Of a stretch of 64,000 nucleotides of DNA, positions 47,445-60,169 are shown piece by piece. The position numbers were made by a program, and so were the translations under genes. Source of the stretch: Volutella citrinella (taxonomy: Eukaryota > Ascomycota > Sordariomycetes > Hypocreales > Nectriaceae); contig JAWZSP010000005.1 of NCBI GenBank assembly GCA_034401135.1, positions 1,054,001-1,118,000 on the forward strand, read 5' to 3'. The notes below the pieces were generated by a model. The model was not told the origin of the DNA and ran no database searches. It saw only the letters and a list, made by a program, of their open reading frames with translations. The stretch's first letter is position 1. Each line of letters opens with the position of its first letter.

Positions 47445-50400
47445 TGCGAAGACAGGAGAGGGATTGAAGCTTGGGTATCAACAAGAAGAGCAATTGGAGC
47501 AAGGAGGCGATATCTAAAGCGAGTGGAGGGTGCCTTGCTGCAAAGAAGGATAGTGATGGTGGGTGTGAAGCAATTATAGGAGTCAGGAAGACGTTGAGGA
47601 ATCCGGAGCCGGTTGCACCAAGAGATATAGGAGCCACGAAACAGCCATATCTCTTCAAGCAGCCGGCCACGATGACCATGGCCGCGTACCATGTACGGGA
47701 AAGTGGGCGGCGTCGACTACAGCGGACCGAGTCGCTATACCACACAGGCCTTCCTCTGCCCCCCTTCTCTTGCTGCCCTCCCCGTGTCGCTCCATCAGGC
47801 GTCGCGTACTGTATCACGGAGCACCCCAAAGTAAATCTAAAGAGTTAGTACGTAGCGGTGGTGATGCGTTGCCTCGCACACACGACATCCTCCAGGCTTG
47901 CGGCTTACAAGGGGCGCCACCAGGAAAGACAAGCGGCGCCGCTGCTAGACGCACGCCCTCCCATCGCCCCCACCATCTGAAGTCTGTGGCCCGGCGGTGG
48001 TGGCCCCAGCGCCGCTACAGGGGAGTGGCCCACTGTAACGGGTCCCAGGGAGATCCACCCTGGAGGCGCTCCTTGGGGCGGCGCCTTTTCAGTCCCATCG
48101 GCGCACGAGGGCAGAACCTGCGACTGGCAGCTGAGAATGGTAATCAATCTGGAGAGCCGTCGCATGGAGAAAAAGCCCAAGGTACGGATTAGATGAGTCA
48201 ATTGCATGTCTGCGGTAGCGTCTGGATGGCTGGAACCATTGCCCCCCCCCTTGGCTTAATCTGCGATTTTCATTACTCTACTACTACGTAGGAGAACTAC
48301 GCAAACTTGGCCCTCTGCCAAGCTGCTTGGAACCTGCATCAAGCCACGCTCACCCAACAAGCCTCCCCATCTCATTCCACACACGCTGCGGCTTGGCTTC
48401 TTACTACTGCTGCCATATCCCCGCTCTGCCTGCTGATCAATCCCGCTGGACACGAAACTGTAATTAATCTCCCTGTGCCCAGAGAATCCCCATTAGCCTC
48501 TGCTGGGATGGTGCTGCAACCACGTCGAGGCGCAACGGATGAGCAGTTGCTCTATATCCGCGTCCATTGCCATATTCCCAGCCCATCACCGATCAACACG
48601 GCCACCTCATCCCACTCTCCACTGTGCGCACCCTGCGAGTCGGAACAGGAGAGGGAAAAGAGGGCTCTCTACTACTGTACGTGCATATCTACATCGAGCA
48701 ACGGCTTCCCAGATAACGAGACGGTCTTCCCACTATAATCACCATCCCTCCTCCCCCACTCCCCTGCCAAGTCGCGCCGCCGCCGGCTCGTCCCTGTCAC
48801 TCGCCCGAGTCCCCATCCACAATCCCATGGGGGGCGAGAGGGGGGGCTTACGCGGCCGACTACTTGCTAACATGATGAGTGCTGATTGTTGGCGAGGGCG
48901 CTACGAGGCGAACCGCGGGTTAAGCAACATGGCAATGCGGGCCACAATAACCGGATCCGCCCGTTTCGCGTTTGGCAAGCATCCTCCGGCCGGGCATAAA
49001 GAATTGTTCAAACCCGTGGAGAACGGCCAGCCGGCCCTTCTTGACGGGCCCAATAGCATCTGGCCAGTGGTCGATCCGTGTGTAACTATGTAGGAACGAC
49101 TTGTTTCCAGAGCTCCTCTGTTGTGGCAGCGCGGGTGCTCCGTGGAACATGTTCGCATATCCCTTGTGTGGCGGTTGCACTGCTATCTGTGCGCTGCTCT
49201 CCAGATAATCCGTCTCCCCTTCTAGTCGAGGTTGTTTAAAGCTGAAACGCTGCGTGTGTCCTAGAGTCTCGCTGCCTTGAACACGCAATAACACTCAAAG
49301 CTAGTGTTGTGCCTCATTCTTAGCTGCTCTTTTCACTAATTCTTCCAGTTTTATGCACTCCATCGTCGCATCTTATGGGGTAGCAGCTCATCCATGCCAG
49401 TGACAAGCAAGTCGGTGACTTGTCTCGCCGACTGCCGATGGAGAACGCCAGGGATCGGCCCCCAGGTACTCATTCTCCCTGGGCCGGAACTCGCAGCCCG
49501 CCGGAACATCGGCCGCAGAGTAGCACTGCATGTGTGGTAATAGTGGCCAGGTCGGCCTTTGTGATACTTGCTTGGGATTCGTTCTCCCTGTCCCTTTTGC
49601 TGCCCTTCGTCCGTACGTAGTATTATATGATATCGCATGTTGTCTTCATTGCACATTGCTGCAGGTCCGCCGCATGAGTCCTTTCATGTATCCTATGCCG
49701 GGATTCCGGGCATGTTACACGTACCATGTCAACACATTGCGCTTCTGCACGTACTGCAGTCGGGTGGTATGTCGTCGAGCATCCGCTGCTGCAACGTGGA
49801 TAATTTTGCACCGACGTGGCCCCTGCCCATGCACTCCTAATATCGTAGGATTGCATCTATACCGACCTGGCGACGCCTCACTTGGCCGAATTGCCGGGTC
49901 GAGCTAAGCCTTTTACTGTTTCAGTGCACACCCCAGACTAGCGAGTTGTCTATGAATGGGCCACTGCAGCATTGTTCATGAACTTGTTTGTGTTGTGTTG
50001 CGGACGTTGAACTTGTATGCCTGTAGGTTTACCAAGCGCCTTTCCGTGTAACAGAGCATCCCTCCCAGCACATATCACCAACATCGTTTTCCTATCGCCA
50101 CCAGGCCTCGTCATACAGGAATCTCGTTTCCCCATCATCGACCGTCTCCTGTCTCGGAATGCGGCATGGTGGTGTGTTCAGCCGCTGAGACTAGCGCGGC
50201 ACAAGATTCAAGCCTCAACGGACCGGACGGCTAGTCCAGAGATGATCTCCAACCAATTGTAGCATCCCCTGCCCCGATCCCGTTCCTGGAGTATTACGTA
50301 GCCGGCTCACGGCCCCGAATAGCCCATCCAAGGCGCAGCACACGAGGCCTTCAACTCAAGCGCGCGCCTCAAGGCCATCACAGGATCATCCGCCGCAGCT

Positions 50401-53400
50401 ATCTCCGGATGGATTCGCAGCCTTGTCATGAACGCCATAGCCACGATGTCTGGCCCCCCGGGACAGACCATTGAAGAAAATTAGCTCTGAGCGCGCGTCG
50501 CCCCCGTCGTGGGCTCGCGCGCCAGCCTTACATGCAACTGCTGGCGATACTTTGTTAGCGCGGGATGTGGGTGCTGCCGGGCCGAGAGGTGCACCACCGA
50601 CGCAACACAATTGCGTGGACAGCGGAGATGACTTTTTTTCGCAGATGACAGTGTTTCGGGGTGTGCACTCTCGCAGGATGAGACGAGGGCCTCGTCTACC
50701 ACGCAACGCAATCGGGGATGCTACAGCTCGTCCAATGGAAGGGTGCACGTTGCGCTGTTTGGCAGTGTTTCTGGCCAGCGATGGGAGGAGCAGCCAAGGG
50801 GGTTGGGGTTTGTGCTGCTGGTCCTGCGACGGCCGACCCTCGAATGTCGCCGTACGCGTACGACGAGGTGCAAATGAGTGCTCTGCCGTCGAAGCTCTCC
50901 CCGGTGTTCGTTGTTGATACACGACAAGTGGAGAGGAGGGATGTCTATAGGCCATTGTACTAATTCCTCCGCAGATGTGTATTTGGATTCATGATGTTCT
51001 GAAGAACCAAAGTCCCGATTCGCATGGTATGGCATCTGCCTCTGTGTGTTGGATCTAGGCTCGGTTCTATTTTTGAATGTCAGAAGCTTGTTCTGCCACC
51101 ACCATTGTGACGGCATTGGCCCTCTCGACAATGAAGCAGGCGGCTGCAGGCTGAAAGTTATCGACATATCGGGAGTGGCGGCTGGACCAGGACCCATCGC
51201 ATTCCCATCATCATCCATGGGTGTTGTGTGGCTTGCCGCTTGCCGCAGGACTTGGCTCTTAGTGGCGCAAACAGCCCGAAAACTTCCCTGCCTCATTGGG
51301 GCGCTGGTCACCTTGGTGGTGGCTCCAGGCTATCGGCAGACAGCGAGCTGTTGCTCGGCACAGGCACATCCGGGCCTGATGGGCGGACGCGTAATGGCTA
51401 GCCTTGTCAATCCGGCGCATTGCAATGCTTTTTTTCCGGGTGGATATAATTAGGTACGGTATTATAGAGTGGTGTATGGCCGCGAACTCGGGCATCGCCT
51501 CCACTGACTTCATGGCAGCGAAGCCAAATCCCACCAGTGGAGGCTGATGGCATCCATGGCCAGAAGCCCACGTCCCTAAATAAACTGTCTGGCAGTTGCA
51601 ATTGCAGCGGACGGCCAGTCGCGGGGCGCTGGGTGCAAGCCATCCATTCCATTCCGCCGCTGGAACCCGGGCGCTAAGGCGGCCCCCCTGGGGGCCTTGA
51701 TGAGGCCCCGCGGTCGCAACGAAATAGCGCGGAGAGTGGCATGTCCAGCGCTGCACCGGGCTGAACAGGGATCAGCTAATGCGTGCAAGATTGGGAGATT
51801 GTGCGCGTGCTCTGCTGCGATCTGAATCAGAGACGTGGTCGTGGCGGCAGGAAGGCTCCAAGAGCCCTGATGTTTCTTGCAAGCCTATTCCATTGTGTCT
51901 CTTCAGGCTAGACGCAGATACGCAACTGCTGGCATCATTATGACCACTTCGACCTCCACTGGCAGCCGGAATGTCGGGGGTTTCAGACCGCTGCGGGACT
52001 CGCTAGCCCCCGCCGGACTGTCACGGCGACGGAATCGGTGGGGTGGGAGGGCGTGTGCCGTGGGGCGGCGCAGCAGTCGGGCAAGGGCTGCGAACACCCC
52101 CTCCGTCCGTCTCTCCAGTCTTTTTAATTAGCTTCGACGCTAGACATACGTCACCAGCTTTGGTTGCTCGACTTACACTCCATGCGTCGACTCTCGTAAT
52201 CACTCTGTTCTGGAGGCTGGGTTCGAGAGCAGCCAACATGGCCATCTCGGGACATATTCTGTGCCACTACATTCCATATCAAGTCGGGCTGCTTATTTGC
52301 TTATCCCGCGGACCGCGTAGCTGTCGCTCGGAGCGAGGGTGGTCAGAACCAAGGCGCCGCCGACTGAAGCCAAGACAATGACATGCGGCCAAGGAGTTGT
52401 TGACGATGCAAGATTACAAAGTAGAGAAATAAACTGGGCCACGAACCCGCTTGGCCTTCCCGGTTGTGTGTTTTCCTGGCACATCGATGGGCCATGCATC
52501 GCACACCCCTCCCCCTCCCCCCTTCTCTGTACGTGTAAGAGCCGCCCACCCACCCCCTGGCGCCCAAGCCTCTTGGCAGTGCTCGCTCAAGTGTGCGCAT
52601 CTTCGCACATGTGCTGTATCCTGAGCTGAGCTTTCGGATGATCACTATCACCGTTACTCGCATTGCCTGCACTACATGGCGAAAGCGAGGGCCAGAAACC
52701 GAGACACCACCTGGCCACCCGCCCGGTCTACGTCTCCTCCCCGTTGCATATATCCGGCCCAATCAATCTGCCATCGACCACTAACAAGCAACCGCCGCCA
52801 TTGCTTAGCGTTCTGCCTCATCCAACTTCTCTTCCCTCGTCCTCCGCTCCTCGGCCCCGCTGGTGGGACAAGTCTTGCTTGCTCCCTCCTGTGTGGCCCC
52901 CGTCCCCGTCCCCTACGTAGCCTCGCCTCTCCGAATGGAGACCGAGTATCCTCGTCTCCATTGAAACAAGCATAGCTATTAGTCTATTTTTCACAGGAAA
53001 CGTCATCGAGGGTCGTCCCCGTCCCCGTCCAACAGGAGGGTTGTGGGAGCGCATCGTCGTCAGCTACGGGACACGCCACACTTTATCTCCATTATCAACA
53101 TCGCCAGTTCTTCACTTCTTCACCGGTTTATTCCCTTATTCTTTAATTTCTTCCCTCATCAACGGCCTCAGTCGCCACATATCCTAACACTGTTGGCCAG
53201 ATACCCTCACCCTATCCCTAGTATCTTCCCGCCGTATCTCGCTGCCTCCCTCCAAATCCTCCATTTTTCATCCAACCACCCCAGAAAGCCGGATCTCTTC
53301 TCTGCTACTTGCCCCATCCCATGCACGACGGACACCCTTGGCAAGAAGAATAGGTACTCCCAACACCTGCCTTTCCTGTCTCACCCCGGGATAGCCATCG

Positions 53401-53606
53401 TCACACCCACTGCCAGAGTAGGTTGCTCGCGCAAAGGTGGACCTCGACCTTGGCCTGTTGCTTGGCACCCCTCCCCCCTATCCATCTGCGCCGCCGGCAT
53501 ATCGCATTCACATCCCGTCTGCTCCGCCAAGCTTCAAGGGCAGAGTTGCGGCGCCCGCGGGGCCGCCAAGTAGTTTAATCAAAACGGCTCGCCGTCAGTT
53601 GTCGTC
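47445..53606. other. 6.2 kb region without a recognisable gene
   Basis: The left few hundred bases are the promoter of the sulfotransferase-like gene. The right 0.9 kb (about 52.7-53.6 kb) is strongly C/T-rich, as in the leader of the MFS gene, and yields a 176-codon low-complexity frame (53043-53573) that I do not believe. Between them, frames such as 50386-50955 (-), 50721-51311 (-) and 48539-49093 (+) show no domain and overlap one another. CCCCG/CCCCT-rich tracts are present at 52503-52523 and 52900-53030. No RNA gene or transposon was seen. Confidence 0.5.
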
Positions 53607-55516
53607 ATGGCCCCCCGCGAGCACTCTCCCCGCGAGCCTGAGTCCTGGCCGCGCTCTGTCCGCGACAGCCACGGAAACATCACTATGGCCGACACCGACA
53701 GTACAGTCGACAGCGATCTGGAGAAGCTGCCCAGGCGACGGGCTGGCCCCGTGAGCTGGATGTCGCTGCCCCGCAAGGACCAGCTGTTCATCCTCTTCCT
53801 CGGCCGCCTCGCCGACTTCCTCCAGGTCGCCTCGATGCAGGCCTACGTCTTCTACCAGCTCAAGCACATGGACTCGGACCTGACCGACTCGCGCATCTCG
53901 GAGCGCGCAGGGCTGCTCCAGGGCTGTTTCACCGGCGCACAGGTCTGCACCGCCCTGCTCTGGGGCAAGATTGCCGATGCGCGCTGGTGCGGCCGCAAGA
54001 TGGCCCTCGTCATCGGCCTCGGCGGCACGGCCATCTCGTGCGTGGGCTACGGCTTCTCGACCACTTTCTTCTGGGCTGCGCTGTGGAGGGCCTTTGGCGG
54101 TGCCATCAATGGAACCGTGGGAATCATGTAAGTGAGAGAGGTCTGAAGGGTGGCCCAGTTGTCAACGATGCACAACTAACACCACAACAGCCGAACCATG
54201 ATCTCAGAAATCACAGTCGAGAGAAAGTACCAGTCCAGAGCCTTCCTTCTGCTCCCCCTGAGCTTCAATGTCGCCAGTTTCCTAGGTCCAAGTTCGTCAT
54301 TCCCCTAATCCCAGGCTAATTCGACAATGACACTAATACAGTATCAACAGTCATGGGCGGCCTCCTCGCAGATCCCATCAAAACATTGCCTGGATACTTC
54401 GCAGAGGGCGCAATGTTCGATCATCAGTGGATTCGCGATTATCCCTTTGCTCTACCGAGTCTCGTCAACGCCTTCTTCCTTGGCATCTCAACTCTGCTAA
54501 CGGTTCTCTTTCTCGAAGAGGTACGCTCATTCCCTTCTGTTTCTCATGCCATGACGACTCCAAAGACTTCGATCTGACAAAAGACATAGACCTCCAAGGA
54601 CCTACGCTCCGAGTACGACTCCGGGCTCCAGCTCGGTTCCCGTATTCTAGAATTCCTCACCGGCAAAAAATCCCCTACGTCTTCAGGATACGCCCATCCA
54701 CCAGAGGACGACAACGACGTAAATGAGAAGACGATCACAACCGCAGCCTCTCATAGGCATATCGGCAAGCTGCCTTTCCGCCGCATCTGGACTCGCAATG
54801 TCCTCTTCACCCTTATCAATAGTGCCTTTTACGACTTCCAGCTCGGTGCCTTTACCAACCTCTGGTCCCTCTTCCTCTCTACACCTCGCTACGGCACGCC
54901 ATCCACTGGCATCACAGCCCGCTCTCTGCCGCTCCTCTTCACTGGTGGCCTGGGTATGCCTGCTGCGACAGTTGGCGTGGCTAGCTCGTTCCTCGGCCTC
55001 CTGGGCATGCTGCTCCAAATATTCCTCTACCCGCCCGTCCAGGGCCGTCTCGGCACGATGCGCTCGTTCCGATACTTCCTCCTCCTCTTCCCTGTGGCCT
55101 ATTTCATCGGCCCCTATCTCTCTATCCTACCCTCGACTACGGAACCGCCCCAGGCTGCCTCGGGGCCTCTAATCTGGGGCGGCATCATCCTGATTCTGCT
55201 GCTGCAGGTCATGGCACGCACCTTCACCCTGCCCGCAACCATCATTCTGCTCAACAACTGCAGCCCGCATCCCAGCGTGCTAGGCACCATCCACGGTGTT
55301 GGTCAGAGCGTGTCAGCTGCCTTCCGAACCGTGGGGCCGATCGTCGGTGGATGGTGGTATGGCTACGGACTGGATATCGGCATGGTTGCTTGGGGTTGGT
55401 GGGGCGTCACGGCCGTCGCTGTCATGGGATGTGTGACGGCGTATGGAATGTACGAGGGCAGCGGACATGAAATCTTCCTTGAAGGAGAAAAGGAAGATGT
55501 GAGTAGATACGACTAG
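53607..55516 (+). CDS. Major facilitator superfamily transporter (ZIF/drug:H+ antiporter-like), 575 aa
   Basis: A 12-helix secondary transporter, probably proton-coupled efflux. Exons are 53607-54127, 54191-54291, 54342-54520 and 54590-55516, giving 575 aa. After a 50-residue hydrophilic N-terminus come helix 1 (LFILFLGRLADFLQVAS), the MFS motif A GKIADARWCGRK in loop 2-3, and helices 3-6, with GPISTVMGGLLADP at the end of helix 5. The central cytosolic loop (about 265-330) is charged, and the second half carries further helices up to AVAVMGCVTAYGMYEG. The second intron uses the weak donor GTTCGT, chosen because it preserves the conserved GP...GG motif; a shifted donor GTCCAA five bases earlier is the alternative. 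The substrate cannot be assigned. It converges on trk1 with only 265 bp between stop codons. Confidence 0.91.
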
Positions 55517-55781
55517 ACTGGCTCGAATACTAAAAGTCGAGCCCAAGCCGAGAGGCTGCAAACATGAATCAAATCGCAAATCGTTCCGTTCTTCCCTGCG
55601 CCAAACCCTTTCTAGGTCATTTCTTCCTTTTTGGTCTTTCCGTGTATCTGTGAATTCTTCGTAAACAAGTGACGTGTTGCCTCGATGTCGTTGGAGGACT
55701 GTCGTCGTCTTCCATGTTCGCAATGCTCGTCCCACTCCATACTCAAATTCCAGTGTCCCAATTGAACACAAATGCGAAAGA

Positions 55782-58498
55782 TTAAGGGGTCGTGTTCCTC
55801 GTGAGAGGTCGGTCTCGCTCAGTCAGGGGTCTGTCTCTATCATCACCCGCTGCATCTTCGTCGATGTACTGCTCGTCAGGGAGGATGATGGCGCGGTCGA
55901 GGCGGTATGGCAGGCCGCGGTGCCGACCACGTAGCATCATCGCGCAGATAACCACTTTGCTGAACGTGGAAAATTGGCTGCTGAAGGAAGTTGCGACAGT
56001 AGGATAGCCAAGGCTGAGTCCGACATTCGCGCTGTGGTAAGCCATGCGTTAGCTGCGGATACTTGATAAGTAGTCTGGGGGAGGCTCATACTATGCAGAA
56101 ACAACTTCGAAGAGGATGGGCCATACGGTGAACTCCTGGATGCCATTAGTTGAGCCCTTAATCAAGCGAGAAACTCTGGAGCAATACATACCGGGTCCTT
56201 TTTATCCATAATACGGCCGGACTCGGCGATGCAGACGCAGAAAATACCCACGGAGATATACCACAGATCGAAACTGAGCTGGTTTCGCAAATGCGTCATG
56301 ACATACGATGTGCGACTGTCTTCGTTGTACGTTGGCTCAGCCTCGTAAATACCAATGGACCTCTCCTCATATGTATTAGATGAGCGGATAGTCACGGCAA
56401 TCGGGTATGCTGAGATGTACATCATTACCAGGAGACTCATCTGGACCGCCGGGTTGACGTTCGCCAAATTGAAGCTTGCTGTGCCGGTATGTCTCGACGA
56501 AATCGACTGGTAGATTGCAGCAGCAATGCGCGGCCCAACGGCTAAACTCGACACGGCCTCGTTATCAAGATCAAGGACCAGGATTAGGATGACATCAACA
56601 AAGTTCAGAAGAAACAAGATGCCAAACAGCGTCCAGGTAGGCGTGCTGGGGAATAGTAGTGTGTAGCAACGTCGCGGATGGTTCAGTAGGAAGGCCAAGG
56701 GCTCCTGTATCGTTGACCGTTTGGGAATCAGCTTCGACATGGTCCAGATGAATAATCTCAGGAAGATTGGATAGCAGGTGTGTCCAGCAAGGGCGAGAAA
56801 GCTCATCATGAGCATCGGTGCAACAGCATCGTTGAAACTGATCATGGAATCTGGGGTCAGGGCAAAACCGAGGTTATCAACCATGGTCTGAGCCGAGAAA
56901 AAAGCCCTGTTGAGGATGCAACGTTGAGTTATAAAGTTCTCTTTCCAGATCTTGTGTCAGAGAGAAACTTACCACCAGTTCTTGTCTTGGCCACACTCTG
57001 CGAGATAGTCGCGATACTTTGCGGGAGCGTACTGGATCCATCCAACGAGCATGATGGCGCCAAGAAGGTGCAGTCCGAAGAAATAGCCTATCAATACAGC
57101 GTCAGAATCCTCGCCAAGAAAACTAAACCACGGACCGTACCAAGGATGATCTTGAGCAGAAGCTTCAGGCTTCGGTATTCGATACCACCCAGCTCTTCGC
57201 GGTCCTCCGATGTGAGGTTATAAAATTGAGAATTCCGTCCAACGGTCACTTCACGCGAGAGTCGTGGGAACTCCTCTTGGGGGATCCTGACTGGTGGCTT
57301 TGGCGGCTCGTCCCTACGAGGACCTTGGCTTCCAATCACAAATAAGGATGTGGCGACACCCGCAACACGGTCCATAGACCGAGCTTCTGCGATATTGACA
57401 CCGTCGATCCTCCGGCGTCGGATGCTACTGCGAGACGAACTGATTCGCGTGAGTCGGGGCTTATCCTCTGTTGGGGTCGGAAAGCTTCGAGTCAGCGGAT
57501 ACTAGACAGCCTAGAGCCCATCAACTTACCCTCACCGCTAACCCGACCGTCCGCAAGCTCAACCAAAGGTTGTCCTATGCTAGTGTCAGCGCTGTACGTG
57601 AATCCGCCCAGAAGAATAATCACCTTGCTCTCGATCTCTGGGGCCTGGGATGTACAGAACGGATTCGTACTTTGGGTGGTGGTTGGTGGCTGGGTCGAAG
57701 GTAATGCGTGGCTCCGTCTCCGTAGGTGCAGGAGATTTCTCTCTCTCTTCCGGGACTGGTTCGAGTGCATCATTTGGCTGAGACTCAGTTATGGTCTCTT
57801 CTCGATCCGGAGATAGCTCGTCGGGCTGCTTCTCGATGGCGGCATCACTTCCGGTCGTCATGGCAATCGTAGGCAACTGGTCCTGGGCTTCAGGGTCGTC
57901 TGTGCTTACTGGCTTTGGCGGTGCACTTTCGACATCGACATCCTCGTCGTCGTGCCTGGCTCGCCGTCTGGATGCTCTCAACAGTCTCGGTGCTAGAAAG
58001 TCTCAGCCTTCCTTGTCTTGGGAGGAGCAAAACGAGACGAGGAACCTACCGGCCTGTTGGAGGTGTCTTCGGAACCAAAACAACCTCACGACAACAACTA
58101 CAATGTTGACAAAGCCCATGTTTGTGAACATGGGGATGAAGTACAGGTAAAGCTGTTGGTATGTCCTCAACTCCTTGAGGTCAACCCTAAAGCGTATTCA
58201 TACCATCAGCAACGCATCCTAGCCAGCAGGAAGCTGAGAGGAGCCAACTCACGTGTTCAACCCGGACTCGGTGGATGCGCTTGTGCCAAAGAAGTAGGTG
58301 TCTATCGCACTGAGATTACCCTCTGGGTAGAGGATAACAAAACTCAAGAGCCCCATGACGATGATGTAGGCATCTACGTGCCAAGTTCCGTGTCAGTATC
58401 TGCAGGCCTCGTGTGCAACAGCTCGATCTTGACGGTATTGGAAGCAGGGACCTGGACGTACAATGCAAAGAAACAAAATTCACCGCAGGGCGCCACAT
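55782..58498 (-). CDS. trk1: Potassium transporter Trk1 (719 aa, ten exons)
   Basis: Fungal Trk-type K+ uptake system of the plasma membrane. Ten exons: 58498-58462, 58373-58253, 58186-58050, 57992-57624, 57574-57530, 57467-57141, 57087-56973, 56906-56192, 56135-56092 and 56031-55782; the sum is 2160 nt, or 719 aa. The four pore loops, each with its filter glycine, are visible: STESGLN, VDNLGFAL, SSRHTGTASFNL and SAYANVGLSLGYP. The large cytosolic loop after the first membrane-pore-membrane unit (exons 4-6) is acidic, then basic and Ser/Arg-rich (SSSRSSIRRRRIDG), a possible kinase target. Each exon join conserves frame and family sequence. The start ATG at 58498 gives MWRPAVNFVSLHYAYIIVM, matching the family start; a frame upstream stays open but has no ATG close by. 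The tail is acidic and ends RPLTRNTTP. Confidence 0.95.
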
Positions 58499-60169
58499 GG
58501 TTCGTTGCTTTTTTTTGTGTGTCCAAAGACACACGCGAACAGGCGCAAAGAGTTTCTGTCGGAGAATTGGGGGTTGTTGTGGTGGCGGAGAGAGTGTTCG
58601 AGTAGAACAAATGAAGGGGAATTAAAGCTGTCCCGGGCTGATACCTCAGTCCTCTCTACTTATTTTGGCCTCGCTCGCTCACTCCCCGCCGTGGCCAGCG
58701 AAAATGACAGCCCAGACGACCAGCCACAACAAAAGCCTGAGTGAATTACCGGCGGTGGTGTGTCAGTGCCGCCGGTTCAGTGCTGCCACTGCCATGCCAT
58801 TGCCGCGTGCCGCCTCCCGCTCCCGGACCCTGTGAGCGCTGGACCCAACCAAGTGTGGGATCCCGTCATTATTATTAGCAAGGAAAATCCAGCGGGCTTT
58901 GATTACAATGGCAACACTGCAGCTGCAACGGTCGGGTATGCTGTAAGTGCGGCAAGCGGCGGCGTTACTAGACTCGCGGCAGAGGCCTACTGGATCGACA
59001 TCAGCAACCACACTGGTCGGTGGGCTAGGGGGTACCCCGGGGCTCTCCCATTGTCGCGTAGATAGCGTCCGCTAACGAGTCCCCAAGGCCCGATTGCTGT
59101 TCCGGGATGGTGAGCGGTGACTGAAGTGACTGGAAAGTGAGGCAGTGAGTGTGACGCCCACACACAGCTCGCTCACGGGGCCCCCGAGTCCCGGCTTGGT
59201 GGAGGCTGTGCCGCTCACAGGGGCATGGCCATCACAAGACGTCGATAGGCATCGGCCTCGACCCGGTGCCGGCCATGTGGTGCTTTTGCCGGTGAGTGCA
59301 TGGTGAGATGAAAACGTCATCAATCGCGACATCGAGAGGCCTGGCTGTGGTTTTATGTCCTCCTTAGGCGGGTGGCGTCGCTGATGATGTTCACAAAAAA
59401 GGGTCCCATTGATACCTCGACGTCGGCCCTGCGAGGCCCCCCACGGGCCGCCTGCATCACAGAGTTAAGCATAATAAAGTGGCGGAAGCTGGAACAACTA
59501 GGCTGTGTGTAGTGGCTAGCAACGCATAGAGTGGACGGTAGGCTAGGGTTTCGCGGCGATGGCTGATGTAGCCCCAATCGATGATAGCATCGCGGCACTG
59601 GAGGTTCACTTAGATAAGAGGGAAAGAGGGTTGCAGCGGCTCAATCCGAATCTGAGGACAGGTGCACGAGCCAATGGGACAGCCCTCTTGGTCTTGCATC
59701 TTCCTCCTGCTTCCAATGATTCGCCCGCGACCGCCAGAGTACATGATAAGCAAGTGAATCGTAGTGCGTAATTATTGTACCGAGTACATGCAAACTTGTC
59801 GAGTCCTCTCGTCATCCCAAGCACCGGCTGTCCTGAGGCAAGAAGCTGACCTGGCAGCTGCCAGCGTTTGCGCAGAGCCTCTATTGGCTGGTTCCGGCCC
59901 GCGCTAGGAGCCCCGCCCGACAACCAGCTACTATACAGGTAGCTGCGCACAACGCCTATTGCCGGCCCGCCGGGGCGCAAAGGAATGCTGGCCACTGTCC
60001 GGCAGTGTCACCCGCTGTTTGCGCACAGCTCCTTCAGCTGCCTCGCCTAATGCGTCGCGTCCCGCGACGCGCGAGCCGCGCGCACTGGCAACTTGCACCA
60101 ACGTCACTCCAGCGCAACTGATCGTGCGCTGCGACCCACGCTTCGATCTTGCCCTCTGGCATCCCCTCA
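58499..60169. promoter_or_regulatory. Divergent intergenic region between trk1 and the AT-hook gene
   Basis: These 1.67 kb separate two head-to-head start codons and should contain both promoters. Short frames on both strands (for example 58760-59065 and 59606-59995) are not recognisable. A G/C-rich patch with repeated CGCG at about 60050-60080 lies roughly 100 bp before the AT-hook start. Confidence 0.45.

Noticed and set aside
53043..53573. 176-codon frame before the MFS transporter
   Set aside because: It is a translation of the pyrimidine-rich leader (Pro/Ser/Leu/His-rich) and ends before the transporter start.
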